Part shown: piece by piece, positions 1 through 8,628 of the stretch
How the letters are laid out: each line of letters starts with the position of its first letter
Numbering within the stretch: the stretch's first letter is position 1
NCBI GenBank assembly: GCA_023265365.1
Contig: JAHFTY010000006.1
Coordinates: 1-47,484 of the forward strand
DNA length: 47,484 bases
Direction: 5' to 3'
Source of the DNA: Acidobacteriota bacterium
GTDB lineage: Bacteria > Acidobacteriota > Terriglobia > 20CM-2-55-15
Position numbers and translations under genes: made by a program
Notes under the pieces: generated by a model
Seen by the model: the letters and a program-made list of their open reading frames with translations, nothing else
Databases searched by the model: none
Told to the model about the DNA's origin: nothing

Positions 1-183
1 AGCTGTCTCAAACGCTCGTTGAAGATCCGCATCACGGAACCGGCCGAAGACTCCACGCAACTGAACGAAGAATCGCCGGCCATACTGCTGTGTGTCCGCA
101 GGCGGCGATATCTGTTGTTCGCGCTGCGCCTGAATGATCGTCGAACACCAGAACGCAGCCGCGAGACACAGTAAGCGGGACAT
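1..183 (-). CDS. Exported protein of unknown function, N-terminal part only
   Basis: The gene runs off the left edge, so only about 61 N-terminal residues are visible. The ATG at 183 is preceded by a GAGGAAA Shine-Dalgarno-like stretch. An in-frame ATG at 204 would add MSRTTRK. The start (MSRLLCLAAAFWCSTIIQA) looks like a cleavable signal peptide with cleavage near AQR, so the product is probably periplasmic, outer-membrane or secreted. The visible mature part (Gln-rich, then YGRRFFVQLRGVFGRF) matches no family I recognise. It is divergent from the NHL-repeat gene, and the intervening 278 bp hold a palindromic repeat. Confidence 0.6.
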   Translation of the reverse strand, partial: MSRLLCLAAAFWCSTIIQAQREQQISPPADTQQYGRRFFVQLRGVFGRFRDADLQRAFETA

Positions 184-217
184 TTTCCTCGTGGTCCTTG
201 ACATGTCGTTACCTTAA

Positions 218-366
218 CAGCCCGTGGCAGAAGATGGTAATTCTGGGTCAGACATCGGCGCCCATTTTCGGTGGGGTCACACCCTTGCTTTATCAGTTCT
301 TTGGGTCTTGACCCCGAATTGTGAAAATGGGCGCCGAGGTATCTGACCCACTTCTGCCACGGGCTG
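218..366. repeat. MITE-like palindromic element, copy 1
   Basis: This 149-bp non-coding element has perfect 16-bp terminal inverted repeats, CAGCCCGTGGCAGAAG (218-233) and its complement (351-366). Inside, GGGTCAGAC and GGCGCCCATTTTC on the left recur inverted on the right (GAAAATGGGCGCC, TCTGACCC), so nearly the whole element can fold into one long hairpin. A near-identical copy in opposite orientation lies at 45573-45720. It carries no ORF, so a mobile or REP-like repeat mobilised in trans is the likeliest reading (inference). CTTA occurs just outside both ends (213-216 and 367-370) and could be a target duplication. It fills most of the 278-bp gap between two divergent genes. Confidence 0.85.
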
Positions 367-461
367 CTTAGCAGTTTGACGCAAAAAAGCGGGCCCCGAA
401 GTAAATGTCTTCGTGTAAGAATTCTGGACGTTTGACGGAAAAACCATGAACGGAGTGTCAT

Positions 462-3400
462 TTGAACGTTTACCTTCGAGCGGGCATGATCCTTTCGATC
501 ATGCTGAGCGCAACCCAGAGCAGCCTCGGTCAATCCCCGATCGTCCCCAATGGAATCGGCCTGATTTCCACACACATCAATTCAGCGGGCTTCTTTTACA
601 ACGGCGGAGCCGCAATAACCTTTTCTATCGGGATTCCATCCACGGTCGCCGCTTCGACGGACGCCCGTGGAGGGTTCTATTTCGCGACACCGGAACATCA
701 CCGGGTTTACCGCGTCCTTGACAGCGGCGAAATCTTCGTCGTTGCGGGAAGCACAACGGGCTTCAGCGGAGACGGCGGTCCCGCCCGATCGGCACAACTG
801 TCTTTTCCGAATGCGCTCGCGGTGGATCTGGCGGGAAATATTTATTTGTCCGACAAAGGGAATTCGCGGATTCGAAAAATAGACACGAATGGCGCGATCA
901 GGACCCTCGCTACCGCCGTCAGCAGCCCGGCGGGGCTCGCGGTCGATCTCGCGAACAATCTTTATATCGCGGACAGCGTGGCCAACAAGATCCTGAAAAT
1001 CGCATCGGACGGCACTCTGTCCACTTTTGCGGGTACCGGTTTCACGGGATTCTCGGGCGATGGGGGGCCTGCCGTTGAAGCGTCGTTTTCCGGTCTTGAA
1101 GGATTGGCCACGGATGCGCAGGGAAATGTCTATATAGCCGATTCGATGAATCATCGGATTCGCGTGGTCAGGACTGACGGGATCATCACTACGGTTGCGG
1201 GCACGGGCATCGCCGGGTTTCGCGGCGATGGTGACCCCGCCATCGTGGCGGACCTGAATCAACCCAGAGGCGTCGCTGTGGATGGCTCCGGAAATGTTTT
1301 CATTGCCGACACTGCGAATCACGCCGTTCGCAAAGTGGCGGCAAATGGACTGATCAGCACACTGGCCGGAACCGGCGTCGGCGATTATTACGGCGACAGC
1401 GGACCAGCCGCGAAAGCGCTGCTCAGAAGTCCGGCCGCGGTTTCGGTGGATCGGCGGGGCGTTGCGTACATCGCCGATTCGATTAACGGTCGTATCCGCA
1501 GGATCACGCCCGCCGGCGCCATCTTCACGGCCGCCGGCGGCGGTTCGGTCACCGGCAGCGATTTCCGGCCGCAGAATATCGCGCAGGACGGTTTGGGCAA
1601 TCTGTACATGACGGGGGCCGGCAGCAACACCATTTTCAGAGTGGCGCCCAATGGGGCCGTCGCTGTATTTGCGGGCTCTGCCGCCTCAGGTTACAGCGGG
1701 GACAGCGGGCCTGCCCGGCAGGCGCTGTTTGCGTCACCGGCCGGACTGGCGTTCGACGGCAGCGGCAACCTCTACGTGGCGGACTCGGGAAACAACTGCA
1801 TCCGGCGGATCGGCGCCGGCGGGATGGTCACCACCATCGTCGGGAACGGTGCCGGTGGATTCAGCGGCGATGGCGCCGGAGCCGGCGCGGCGCGATCGGC
1901 GTCCCTGCTTTCGCCGCAGGCAGTCGTCGTCGACAGGAATGGAAACCTGTTCATCGCGGATACCGGAAACCATCGCGTCCGAAGCGTCACGCCCAACGGC
2001 GCGATCAACACTGTCGCCGGCAATGGTCTGACCACGATCCGCGGCGATGGAGCGGCCACGTCGATCTCGCTCAACGCCCCGGCTGGTCTGGCGATCGAAG
2101 CCAATGGCCTGCTGTTGATTTCGGATACTCAGAATCACCGCGTTCGGAGACTGATGGCGGACGGAACCATCCTGACGATTGCCGGTGAAGGCATCGCGGG
2201 GTTCACGGGAGACGGACAGGCGGCAGTCGTGCGAATATCGGCGCCAATGGGGCTGGCCGTCGACTCCGGCGGCAACATCTACATTGCGGACTCCGGCAAT
2301 AACAAGGTCCGCCGAGTCAGTCCGACCGGCTTGATCACGACGGTCGCCGGTACGGGAGCCGCCGGCTATTCGGGAGACTCCGGACAGGGCGTGTTCGCAG
2401 CATTGAATGCTCCCTCCGGAGTCATCTTCGATCCCGGAGGGATTCTATACATCGCCGATACCTTGAATAGCGCCATTCGCAGACTCCCGGCGACATACTC
2501 GTCATCGTTTTCGATTGCGAATGCCGGAGCCGTTTCTTCCGAAACCTCCGGAAACGGCGCCGCGCTTTCGACCGGTTATGCCACCATTCAACCCACAGGT
2601 GGAACGACATCCCCCGCCGGAATGGCGATTTTTGGTTTTCGCGAAAAGGGCGTTCTCGTCTCCGAAGCCAGCGTGCCCGCGGCTGCAGCGCTCCGGTCCG
2701 GAAGGATTTATGCCGAGGTCAACGGACCCGTAAACACCGGACTTGCCGTTGCGAATCCGAACGTGGAGGCCGCGGTCATCCGTTTCTACTTCACGGATGC
2801 GACGGGCGATTTCCGCAATGGAAGTTTCACCATCGCGGGAAATGAGCAGTTTACGGCGTTTCTCAATCAGGCGCCGTTCAATGGCGGATCAGCCGTGAAG
2901 GGAAGTTTTACGTTTGTTTCTTCGGTGCCCGTTGCGGTTACCGCTCTGCGCGGATTCACAAATGAAAGAGGGGAGTTCCTGATCACGACTCTTCCCGTCG
3001 CCGACCTGGACGCTTCGCCAGAATCCGGAACGATCTGGATTCCTCATTTCGCGTCGGGAGGCGGATGGAAAACGCAGGTGGCGCTTGTGAATCCCACCGA
3101 AACCACGCTGGCCGGCGTTGTGCAATTCACGCGGACGAACGGAAACGATGCCGGCCGCATCTCCTATTCGATTCCGCCACGTGCTTCCCAAACGGTGGAC
3201 GCCTCGGGGGCTTCGGCATCCGCAGTGACGGTCGGAACGGCGCGCATTATTCCTTCCGGCGCCTCTTCATCCCCTTCAGCGACGGCGGTATTCTCGTACC
3301 GCACGAACGGTGTCACGGTGAGCGAGGCCGGTGTTCCGTCCGTCGCTCCCTCGCGCGGCTTCCGGCTTTATGCCGAGGCCTCCGGTGATTTCGCCGGGCA

Positions 3401-3863
3401 CGGACCGGGTTCGATTCAAACCGGTCTTGCGATCGCCAACACCACGTCGAGTCCTGTGACAATCACGCTTTCCATCGGCCCTGAGGGCGCATTTGCGTAT
3501 GGTGTGGGATCGTTCACCCTTGCCGCAAGTGCGCAGGTCGCCGTTTTCCTGAATGAAATTGCCGGTTTCGAGGCGTTGCCGAAAGCCCTTCAAAGCGTTG
3601 TTCGTATGCAGGCATCGCAGGAGGTGTCGGTCATCGGCCTTCGGGCCCGCTATAACGAGCGCGGTGATTTGCTGATCACCACGACCGCGCCCGCCGACGA
3701 ACTTTCGCCGGCGTCCGCCGTTCCCATGTATTTTGCGCATTTTGCGGATGCGGGTGGCTACAAGACGCAGTTTGTTCTGTTCAGCGGAAAGACAAACCAG
3801 ACGCCGGCCGGTTTGATGAAACTGTTTTCGAAATACGGAGAGCCGCTGCCCCCATCCAGATAA
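462..3863 (+). CDS. Secreted NHL-repeat protein with tandem C-terminal units
   Basis: This is a large extracellular or surface protein of about 1,133 residues. The start is a TTG at 462 with GGAG six bases upstream; an ATG at 486 is the alternative. The N-terminus (MILSIMLSATQSSLGQ) is a signal peptide. Residues from about 60 to 670 hold some ten NHL-type beta-propeller repeats, each carrying variants of 'LAVDxxGNIYIADSGNxRIR' and 'TVAGTGxxGFSGDGG'. From about 680 to the end come two tandem units sharing paired segments: SEASVP/SEAGVP, TGLAVANP/TGLAIANT, NERGEFLITT/NERGDLLITT and GWKTQVALVN/GYKTQFVLFS. NHL propellers usually bind proteins or ligands or act as lyases; no catalytic residues can be assigned here. 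The gene ends 9 bp before a small palindrome and converges on the amidase gene. Confidence 0.9.
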   Translation: MNVYLRAGMILSIMLSATQSSLGQSPIVPNGIGLISTHINSAGFFYNGGAAITFSIGIPSTVAASTDARGGFYFATPEHHRVYRVLDSGEIFVVAGSTTGFSGDGGPARSAQLSFPNALAVDLAGNIYLSDKGNSRIRKIDTNGAIRTLATAVSSPAGLAVDLANNLYIADSVANKILKIASDGTLSTFAGTGFTGFSGDGGPAVEASFSGLEGLATDAQGNVYIADSMNHRIRVVRTDGIITTVAGTGIAGFRGDGDPAIVADLNQPRGVAVDGSGNVFIADTANHAVRKVAANGLISTLAGTGVGDYYGDSGPAAKALLRSPAAVSVDRRGVAYIADSINGRIRRITPAGAIFTAAGGGSVTGSDFRPQNIAQDGLGNLYMTGAGSNTIFRVAPNGAVAVFAGSAASGYSGDSGPARQALFASPAGLAFDGSGNLYVADSGNNCIRRIGAGGMVTTIVGNGAGGFSGDGAGAGAARSASLLSPQAVVVDRNGNLFIADTGNHRVRSVTPNGAINTVAGNGLTTIRGDGAATSISLNAPAGLAIEANGLLLISDTQNHRVRRLMADGTILTIAGEGIAGFTGDGQAAVVRISAPMGLAVDSGGNIYIADSGNNKVRRVSPTGLITTVAGTGAAGYSGDSGQGVFAALNAPSGVIFDPGGILYIADTLNSAIRRLPATYSSSFSIANAGAVSSETSGNGAALSTGYATIQPTGGTTSPAGMAIFGFREKGVLVSEASVPAAAALRSGRIYAEVNGPVNTGLAVANPNVEAAVIRFYFTDATGDFRNGSFTIAGNEQFTAFLNQAPFNGGSAVKGSFTFVSSVPVAVTALRGFTNERGEFLITTLPVADLDASPESGTIWIPHFASGGGWKTQVALVNPTETTLAGVVQFTRTNGNDAGRISYSIPPRASQTVDASGASASAVTVGTARIIPSGASSSPSATAVFSYRTNGVTVSEAGVPSVAPSRGFRLYAEASGDFAGHGPGSIQTGLAIANTTSSPVTITLSIGPEGAFAYGVGSFTLAASAQVAVFLNEIAGFEALPKALQSVVRMQASQEVSVIGLRARYNERGDLLITTTAPADELSPASAVPMYFAHFADAGGYKTQFVLFSGKTNQTPAGLMKLFSKYGEPLPPSR

Positions 3864-3871
3864 GACAAATT

Positions 3872-3895
3872 CGGTGTCAGGCACCACTGACACCG
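3872..3895. repeat. 24-bp palindrome (GGTGTCA/TGACACC) at the amidase stop
   Basis: CGGTGTCAG and CTGACACCG flank a GCACCA centre, forming a short perfect hairpin between two convergent genes. The amidase stop codon (TGA, 3879-3877 on the minus strand) and its last codons lie inside the palindrome. It could be a bidirectional terminator, although no T-run follows on either side. It could also be one of the short REP-like palindromes common in environmental bacteria. I cannot decide from one copy. Confidence 0.6.
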
Positions 3896-5697
3896 GATTT
3901 CAGGACGGGTTTTTTCGTATGGAGTTGCGCGACGTCCTGGAAGGACTTCGCCACGAAGAGGATTTCGGTCTCCTTGAATGGCGGGCCGTACAGAACCACA
4001 CTTTGCGGTGTGCCTGCCGGCGCTCCCTCCGCCGGTTCGCTGAACGAGGTCACGACGTTGACGCCCGGATAGCCTGCGGAATTGGTGTTGCCCGTTCCGC
4101 CGCCGGCCGCGCCTCCGCCACCGCGAGCGCCGCCCCGAGCAGCAGCGGGCGCGTCGGGTGCCCCAGCGCCGCGTCCGCCGCCTCCACGCTGGCCGCCGGC
4201 GCCTCCCGCTGCCGAGAAATAGACGTCGACGCCGGCTGTCGCCTTGGCCAGGTGCATCATCATCATCATTCGAATACGCTGGCTCTGCAGATAATCGACA
4301 ACGCTCATGATCCGCGCCGCTTTGAACCCGTCCCCACGGCCCGGATTCGTCATTTTCGCGACGCCGCCGCTGCGCACCAACTCGTCGAAAAAGGCGCCCT
4401 GTTCATAAGTGAATCCTTCGGCGACCTGAGGCAGGTTATCGGGCGGAATCGCCAGAGGGATGAGCGTCGCGCCCAGTCCCTTGAGAACATCCATCAGTTT
4501 TTGGGCGTTCGGATTTTTCTGTGGACTGTCGAGTCCGGTGACGCCGATCCGGATTTTCTTGAGATCCATTTTTGCGGGATTCCAGTTGAAGGGGATGTCG
4601 GAAACGCTCATGTCGCGTCCATCCGGCCTGGCAACCACGGACATCACCATCGCGCAGTCTTCGGCGTACCGGCACATCGGGCCGAGACGGTCATAGGTCC
4701 ATCCGAGCGTCATGGCGCCATGGCGGCTGATGCGTCCGAAGGTCGGACGCAGGCCCGTGACGCCATTGGTTCCTGAGGGGCTGAGGATCGAGCCCTGCGT
4801 CTCCGTGCCGATCGAAAAGCCGACGCAGCCGGCCGCTGTTGCCGAGCCTGGTCCGGCCGATGATCCGCTTGCGCTCCCGTAGTTCCATGGATTGCGCGTC
4901 ATGCCGCCAAACCAGTTTGCCCCCTGCGCCAGTTCGCCGGAGGTGAGTTTGGCGATCAGCACGGCCCCGCTTTCGCGAAGGATTTCGACGATGCTGGCGT
5001 CGTAATCGAAGACCTGATCCTTATAAGCGCCGGAGCCCCACGTGGTCTTGTATCCCTTCACTGCGATGATGTCCTTGCAGCCCCACGGAATTCCATGCAG
5101 GGGACTCTTCATCCGTCCGGCGGCCAGCGCGGCGTCCGCGGTCTTCGCCTGGCTCATGGCGAGTTCGTCCAGGAACGTAACGGTGTTCAGCAGTTGTCCG
5201 TTGTACCGGTGAAGCCTGTCCAGATACATCCTGGTCAACTCGACAGACGAAACCTGTTTGGTCCGCAGTAACTCCGAAAGGTGCCGGACCGGCCAGAACG
5301 CAACGTCTTCCAGGTTTCCGGGGACTTTCAAGCCAGACACTTTGCCCAGTTCGAAGGGCTGCGGAATCCGGTTCACGACGACGCCCGGAACAATCGCGTT
5401 GATGTGAAAAGGCGGGGAAACGTCATTCGGGATGTGGAATGCGCGCACAGACAACGCGCGGGTCAGGTTCTGGTTGGCGGTGTTGACCATCTGCTTTCGT
5501 TCGTCTTCGGTGAACTCCACTCCACCGATCTTCAGCGAGGTCGATAACATTTCCAGCGTGATCTGTTGGGCGCCGGCGTCCTGCATCTTGCCCCACAGGA
5601 TTCCCGGCACCAGCGTTCCGGCGAGCCCGATGCTCGAGAAGTAAGCCATGAACCGGCGTCTGCTTTCGTCAATACGGATCGTCTTTTTCTTTTTCAT
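3877..5697 (-). CDS. Exported amidase-signature family hydrolase
   Basis: Related to the GatA/amidase-signature family, which hydrolyses amide bonds with a Lys-cisSer-Ser triad. The start chosen is the ATG at 5697 (MKKKKTIRIDESRRRF); an upstream in-frame ATG at 5736 would add 13 residues. The N-terminus has consecutive arginines followed by a hydrophobic stretch (FMAYFSSIGLAGTLVPGIL), which suggests Tat-type export. Triad candidates are Lys208 in WGCKDI, Ser279/280 in SASGSSAG and Ser303 in TETQGS. At about 606 residues it is longer than usual (around 480-500). It has an N-terminal extension and, late in the protein, a Gly/Ala/Arg-rich low-complexity stretch (GGGGRGAGAPDAPAAARGG). Because it lies outside the cell and has no GatB/GatC neighbours, a peptide or amide hydrolase is likelier than tRNA amidotransferase. 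Substrate unknown. Confidence 0.88.
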   Translation of the reverse strand: MKKKKTIRIDESRRRFMAYFSSIGLAGTLVPGILWGKMQDAGAQQITLEMLSTSLKIGGVEFTEDERKQMVNTANQNLTRALSVRAFHIPNDVSPPFHINAIVPGVVVNRIPQPFELGKVSGLKVPGNLEDVAFWPVRHLSELLRTKQVSSVELTRMYLDRLHRYNGQLLNTVTFLDELAMSQAKTADAALAAGRMKSPLHGIPWGCKDIIAVKGYKTTWGSGAYKDQVFDYDASIVEILRESGAVLIAKLTSGELAQGANWFGGMTRNPWNYGSASGSSAGPGSATAAGCVGFSIGTETQGSILSPSGTNGVTGLRPTFGRISRHGAMTLGWTYDRLGPMCRYAEDCAMVMSVVARPDGRDMSVSDIPFNWNPAKMDLKKIRIGVTGLDSPQKNPNAQKLMDVLKGLGATLIPLAIPPDNLPQVAEGFTYEQGAFFDELVRSGGVAKMTNPGRGDGFKAARIMSVVDYLQSQRIRMMMMMHLAKATAGVDVYFSAAGGAGGQRGGGGRGAGAPDAPAAARGGARGGGGAAGGGTGNTNSAGYPGVNVVTSFSEPAEGAPAGTPQSVVLYGPPFKETEILFVAKSFQDVAQLHTKKPVLKSGVSGA

Positions 5698-5816
5698 CAG
5701 GTCACACCCACCTTCCGAACATTTTTGATGCGGCATTCTGGACCAGATCGATGGTTTCGAACAATCCTTATGTACTCGTACGAAACAGCGGTGAATGGGT
5801 TATCCTTGTTGTACCT

Positions 5817-6194
5817 ATGTTGAAACCAGGCGGGACCGTCGATAGTTGGTGCGGCACATGCAAACTCATTTTGGCTCACACCATCGAAGCCATGGTCGGT
5901 GACAAACCGGCCCGAGTTCACTGCAACACGTGCCAGGCACAACACTCATACAAACCGAACAAGCCAGGCACTTCCGCGCGATCGGGGAAGCCACGGCCGA
6001 CCAAATACCAGACGCTTTTGAACGGGAAGGATATGGCGCATGCGAAGCGCTATTCGACCAAAGACAAGTACGAGCCCGGCGACATTCTGGATCATCCCAG
6101 TTTCGGTGTCGGCGTGGCGACGGCTGTCAAAGACGGCACCAAGGTCGAGGTGACGTTCGAGGGCGGCGTGAAGCTGTTGATTCACGGCCGATAG
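5817..6194 (+). CDS. Small zinc-ribbon protein, uncharacterised family
   Basis: A 125-residue cytoplasmic protein. The N-terminal half has paired Cys motifs (WCGTCKLILAH and VHCNTCQAQHSY), typical of a zinc ribbon. A Lys/Pro-rich linker follows, then a compact C-terminal domain (GDILDHPSFGVGVATAV, then VEVTFEGGVKLLIHGR). From memory, proteins with this layout occur in myxobacteria and acidobacteria as uncharacterised proteins. I chose the ATG at 5817 because the product then begins MLKPGGTVDSWC as I recall for relatives; an in-frame ATG at 5751 is possible. No clear Shine-Dalgarno precedes either start. It is divergent from the amidase and convergent with recA. Confidence 0.75.
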   Translation: MLKPGGTVDSWCGTCKLILAHTIEAMVGDKPARVHCNTCQAQHSYKPNKPGTSARSGKPRPTKYQTLLNGKDMAHAKRYSTKDKYEPGDILDHPSFGVGVATAVKDGTKVEVTFEGGVKLLIHGR

Positions 6195-6289
6195 AGTTCC
6201 TGCATCCATCCGTTCTTTCGCAGAACCTCCGAAGTGTCTTTTGTCTGGTCGAATAATCCAGGTCTGACCTGCCTGGCCGGGTGTGTCGA

Positions 6290-6323
6290 AAAGGCCTGCG
6301 GCGGAGTGATGCCGCAGGCCTTT
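6290..6323 (-). terminator. Intrinsic terminator of recA
   Basis: AAAGGCCTGCGGC (6290-6302) and GCCGCAGGCCTTT (6311-6323) form a perfect 13-bp stem with an 8-base loop. Read on the minus strand it lies just after the recA stop and ends in TTTT. It can also serve the convergent plus-strand gene, but the T-run is weaker on that side. Confidence 0.8.
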
Positions 6324-6327
6324 GAAG

Positions 6328-7392
6328 TTATCGGCGCTTGCCGTTTCCGCTTGCGGCGGTCTCGGCGGCGGCAGCCGGAGGAATGGTGGGGACGGCCATG
6401 CCCATGATCTCGCGGAGCGCGAGTTCGATGCGGCCGCGATAGTCATGGTTCTCTTTCAGGAACTGGCGCGCGTTTTCACGACCCTGGCCGAGGCGTTCGC
6501 CCTGGAAGGAGAACCAGGCGCCGCTCTTGTCGACGACGTTTTTGTCCACCGCCATGTCGAGCACTTCGCCTTCGCGCGAAATGCCTTCGCCGTACATGAT
6601 GTCGAACTCGGCCTCCCGGAACGGTGGGGCAACCTTGTTCTTCACGATCTTGGCTTTCGTGCGGCTGCCGACCACTTCATCGCCGTCCTTGATGGACGCG
6701 ATGCGCCGGACGTCGACGCGGACCGAAGCGTAGAACTTCAGCGCGCGGCCGCCGGTGGTGGTTTCGGGATTGCCGAACATGACCCCGATCTTTTCGCGGA
6801 TCTGGTTGATGAAGATGAGGCACGTCTTCGATTTGGAAACGATGCCGGTGAGCTTGCGCAGCGCCTGCGACATCAGCCGGGCCTGCAATCCCATCTGCGC
6901 GTCACCCATTTCACCTTCGAGTTCGGCGCGGGGGACGAGAGCCGCGACCGAGTCGATCACCACGATGTCGACCGCGCCGCTGCGAATAAGGACTTCGGCG
7001 ATTTCCAGAGCCTGTTCGCCGCTGTCGGGCTGCGAGACGAGCAGGTTGTCGATGTCGACGCCCAGTTTTCGCGCATAGTTCGCATCGAGCGCGTGTTCGG
7101 CGTCGATGAAGGCGGCGGTTCCGCCAAGCTTCTGCGCTTCGGCGATCGCGTGAATGGAAAGCGTCGTTTTACCGCTGGATTCCGGTCCGAAGATCTCGAT
7201 CACGCGGCCCCGAGGATAGCCGACGACGCCGAGCGCGGCGTCAAGACCGAGCGATCCGGAGGGCACGGCGTCCATGACGGCGTTAGGATCCACGCCGCCC
7301 ATCCGCATGATGGATCCTTTTCCAAATTGTTTTTCGATTTGCGAGACGGCAAGGTCAAGCGCACGCGTCTTTTCAGTACGTTCTTCAGCCAT
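6328..7392 (-). CDS. recA: Recombinase RecA
   Basis: RecA forms ATP-dependent filaments on single-stranded DNA, drives homologous strand exchange and stimulates LexA self-cleavage in the SOS response. The 354-residue length is normal. Visible are the Walker A motif GPESSGKTT (about residue 69), the Walker B region VVIDSVAAL, the [10 protein letters not shown] stretch and the typical N-terminus [23 protein letters not shown] strong Shine-Dalgarno (AAGGGGTG) precedes the ATG at 7392. It is the last gene of a minus-strand run with only 42 bp separating it from the TPR gene, and a small hairpin (7417-7433) lies in that gap. I saw no recognisable LexA box there. Confidence 0.98.
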   Translation of the reverse strand: MAEERTEKTRALDLAVSQIEKQFGKGSIMRMGGVDPNAVMDAVPSGSLGLDAALGVVGYPRGRVIEIFGPESSGKTTLSIHAIAEAQKLGGTAAFIDAEHALDANYARKLGVDIDNLLVSQPDSGEQALEIAEVLIRSGAVDIVVIDSVAALVPRAELEGEMGDAQMGLQARLMSQALRKLTGIVSKSKTCLIFINQIREKIGVMFGNPETTTGGRALKFYASVRVDVRRIASIKDGDEVVGSRTKAKIVKNKVAPPFREAEFDIMYGEGISREGEVLDMAVDKNVVDKSGAWFSFQGERLGQGRENARQFLKENHDYRGRIELALREIMGMAVPTIPPAAAAETAASGNGKRR

Positions 7393-7434
7393 TGTTCACC
7401 CCTTGAATTGTGGAAACGCCGGTCGAGCCGGCGG

Positions 7435-8589
7435 CTACTTGGTCCGCTTGGGCGGCGCCGGATACTTCACCAGGCGCAGTTCTTCGCGGATGAGTCCGTT
7501 GAGCTGGTCGGGGCCGGTTGCTTCCTCGGAAAAGCTGCGCACGCGTTTGCGGTAGCGGCCTTCCTTCGGATTGAGGGCTTGAGCCGTCTTGAAACATTCC
7601 TGGGCTTTCTTGAGCCAGTTCATCTCGAGGCAGAGAAGGCCAAGCTGATAGAAAGCTTCGTCGAAATCAGGGTCCAATTCCGTCGCCTTCCGAAGATGAC
7701 CGATCGCACGCTTGTGCTGACCGGAATCGTAATAAACGGCGCCCAGGAGAAAGTGCACCGGGGCGCTCGGCTTCAGCTTGAGGGCGGTGGCGAGATGTTT
7801 CAGGGCCTTTTTCCTGTTGCCGACTTCGGCGAACAGAGAACCGAGCGACGCATGCGCTGCGGAGGAATCACTCTTGAGTCCGACGGCATTCTCAAGCCGG
7901 GTCTGCGCTTCGTGAAGGTCGCCTTTCCGTTGCTGCACCAGGCCCATCAGAAACATGGCTTCGAAATGGGCCGGCCTGGCGTCGAGCACGCGCCGCAGAT
8001 AATCGATCGCGGTCACATACTCTTTGTTCTGGAAACAAACCTCCGCTAACAACAAACCTAATTCGTGGTTGGCAGCATCGTGCTCCAACGCCGTCTTTAG
8101 AAAGTGGATGCTCTCAGGCGCGCGGTCCGCGACCAGCAGGTCATATGATTTTTCGATCCACAAGCTGAACTGTTGACGATCCGAGCCTTTGTAACTCTCC
8201 ATGATGCGCTGCATGCGCGCACTGAGCCGGTCGACTTCTTCCGTTTCGAGGATCCGCGAATCGATGCGTTTCCGCCATTCGGACTCCAGATTGGCGAGAT
8301 CGATACCGGCGGATTCCAGCGAATCCGTCAGCGTTTCGATCATCGTGTGGTCGATGAAGTTCGAGGCCGCAACGCGCTCGATGGTTTCCATCATGGAATC
8401 GACACGTTTCGTCAACGTGTTGATGGAATACTCCAAAGCGCTGATTCGCTCGAGAACGTGTTCCTCCATGAACGGGAGTCCGGCGTCGAACGGAGCCGGT
8501 CCGGAAGGCACCAGCAACCTGGCTCCGCACTTCCAGCAGAATTCCCGATTCAAAGAGTTACGAGTCGTACAGTTCTGACAATGAATCAT
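7435..8589 (-). CDS. Zinc-ribbon, coiled-coil and TPR protein
   Basis: A 384-residue cytoplasmic protein of unknown role. It begins with a four-cysteine zinc ribbon (CQNCTTRNSLNREFCWKCG, residues 4-22). A probable coiled coil follows (about 40-135), then at least six TPR-like helical repeats from about 145 to 350, with signatures such as AIDYLRRVLDARPAHFEAMF and AIGHLRKATELDPDFDEAFY. TPR arrays are protein-binding scaffolds, so an adaptor role is likely. No signal peptide or membrane segment is seen. AGGAAG precedes the ATG. It lies 39 bp after the 3-hydroxyacyl-CoA dehydrogenase gene and just before recA, so the genes may be co-transcribed. Nothing in the sequence ties its function to either neighbour. 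Confidence 0.85.
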   Translation of the reverse strand: MIHCQNCTTRNSLNREFCWKCGARLLVPSGPAPFDAGLPFMEEHVLERISALEYSINTLTKRVDSMMETIERVAASNFIDHTMIETLTDSLESAGIDLANLESEWRKRIDSRILETEEVDRLSARMQRIMESYKGSDRQQFSLWIEKSYDLLVADRAPESIHFLKTALEHDAANHELGLLLAEVCFQNKEYVTAIDYLRRVLDARPAHFEAMFLMGLVQQRKGDLHEAQTRLENAVGLKSDSSAAHASLGSLFAEVGNRKKALKHLATALKLKPSAPVHFLLGAVYYDSGQHKRAIGHLRKATELDPDFDEAFYQLGLLCLEMNWLKKAQECFKTAQALNPKEGRYRKRVRSFSEEATGPDQLNGLIREELRLVKYPAPPKRTK

Positions 8590-8628
8590 AGATACAGCTT
8601 CCTACTTGGACGGACAAAACGGGTCCCA

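Noticed and set aside
1000-2480. Regularly spaced repeated DNA in the NHL gene, CRISPR-like at first glance
   Set aside because: The periodicity is that of coding NHL repeats in one open frame, with no identical direct repeats or variable spacers.
6322-8049. 575-codon plus-strand ORF opposite recA and the TPR gene
   Set aside because: It mirrors two well-supported genes on the other strand, is His/Arg/Asp-rich with no domain, and is a by-product of GC-biased codon use.
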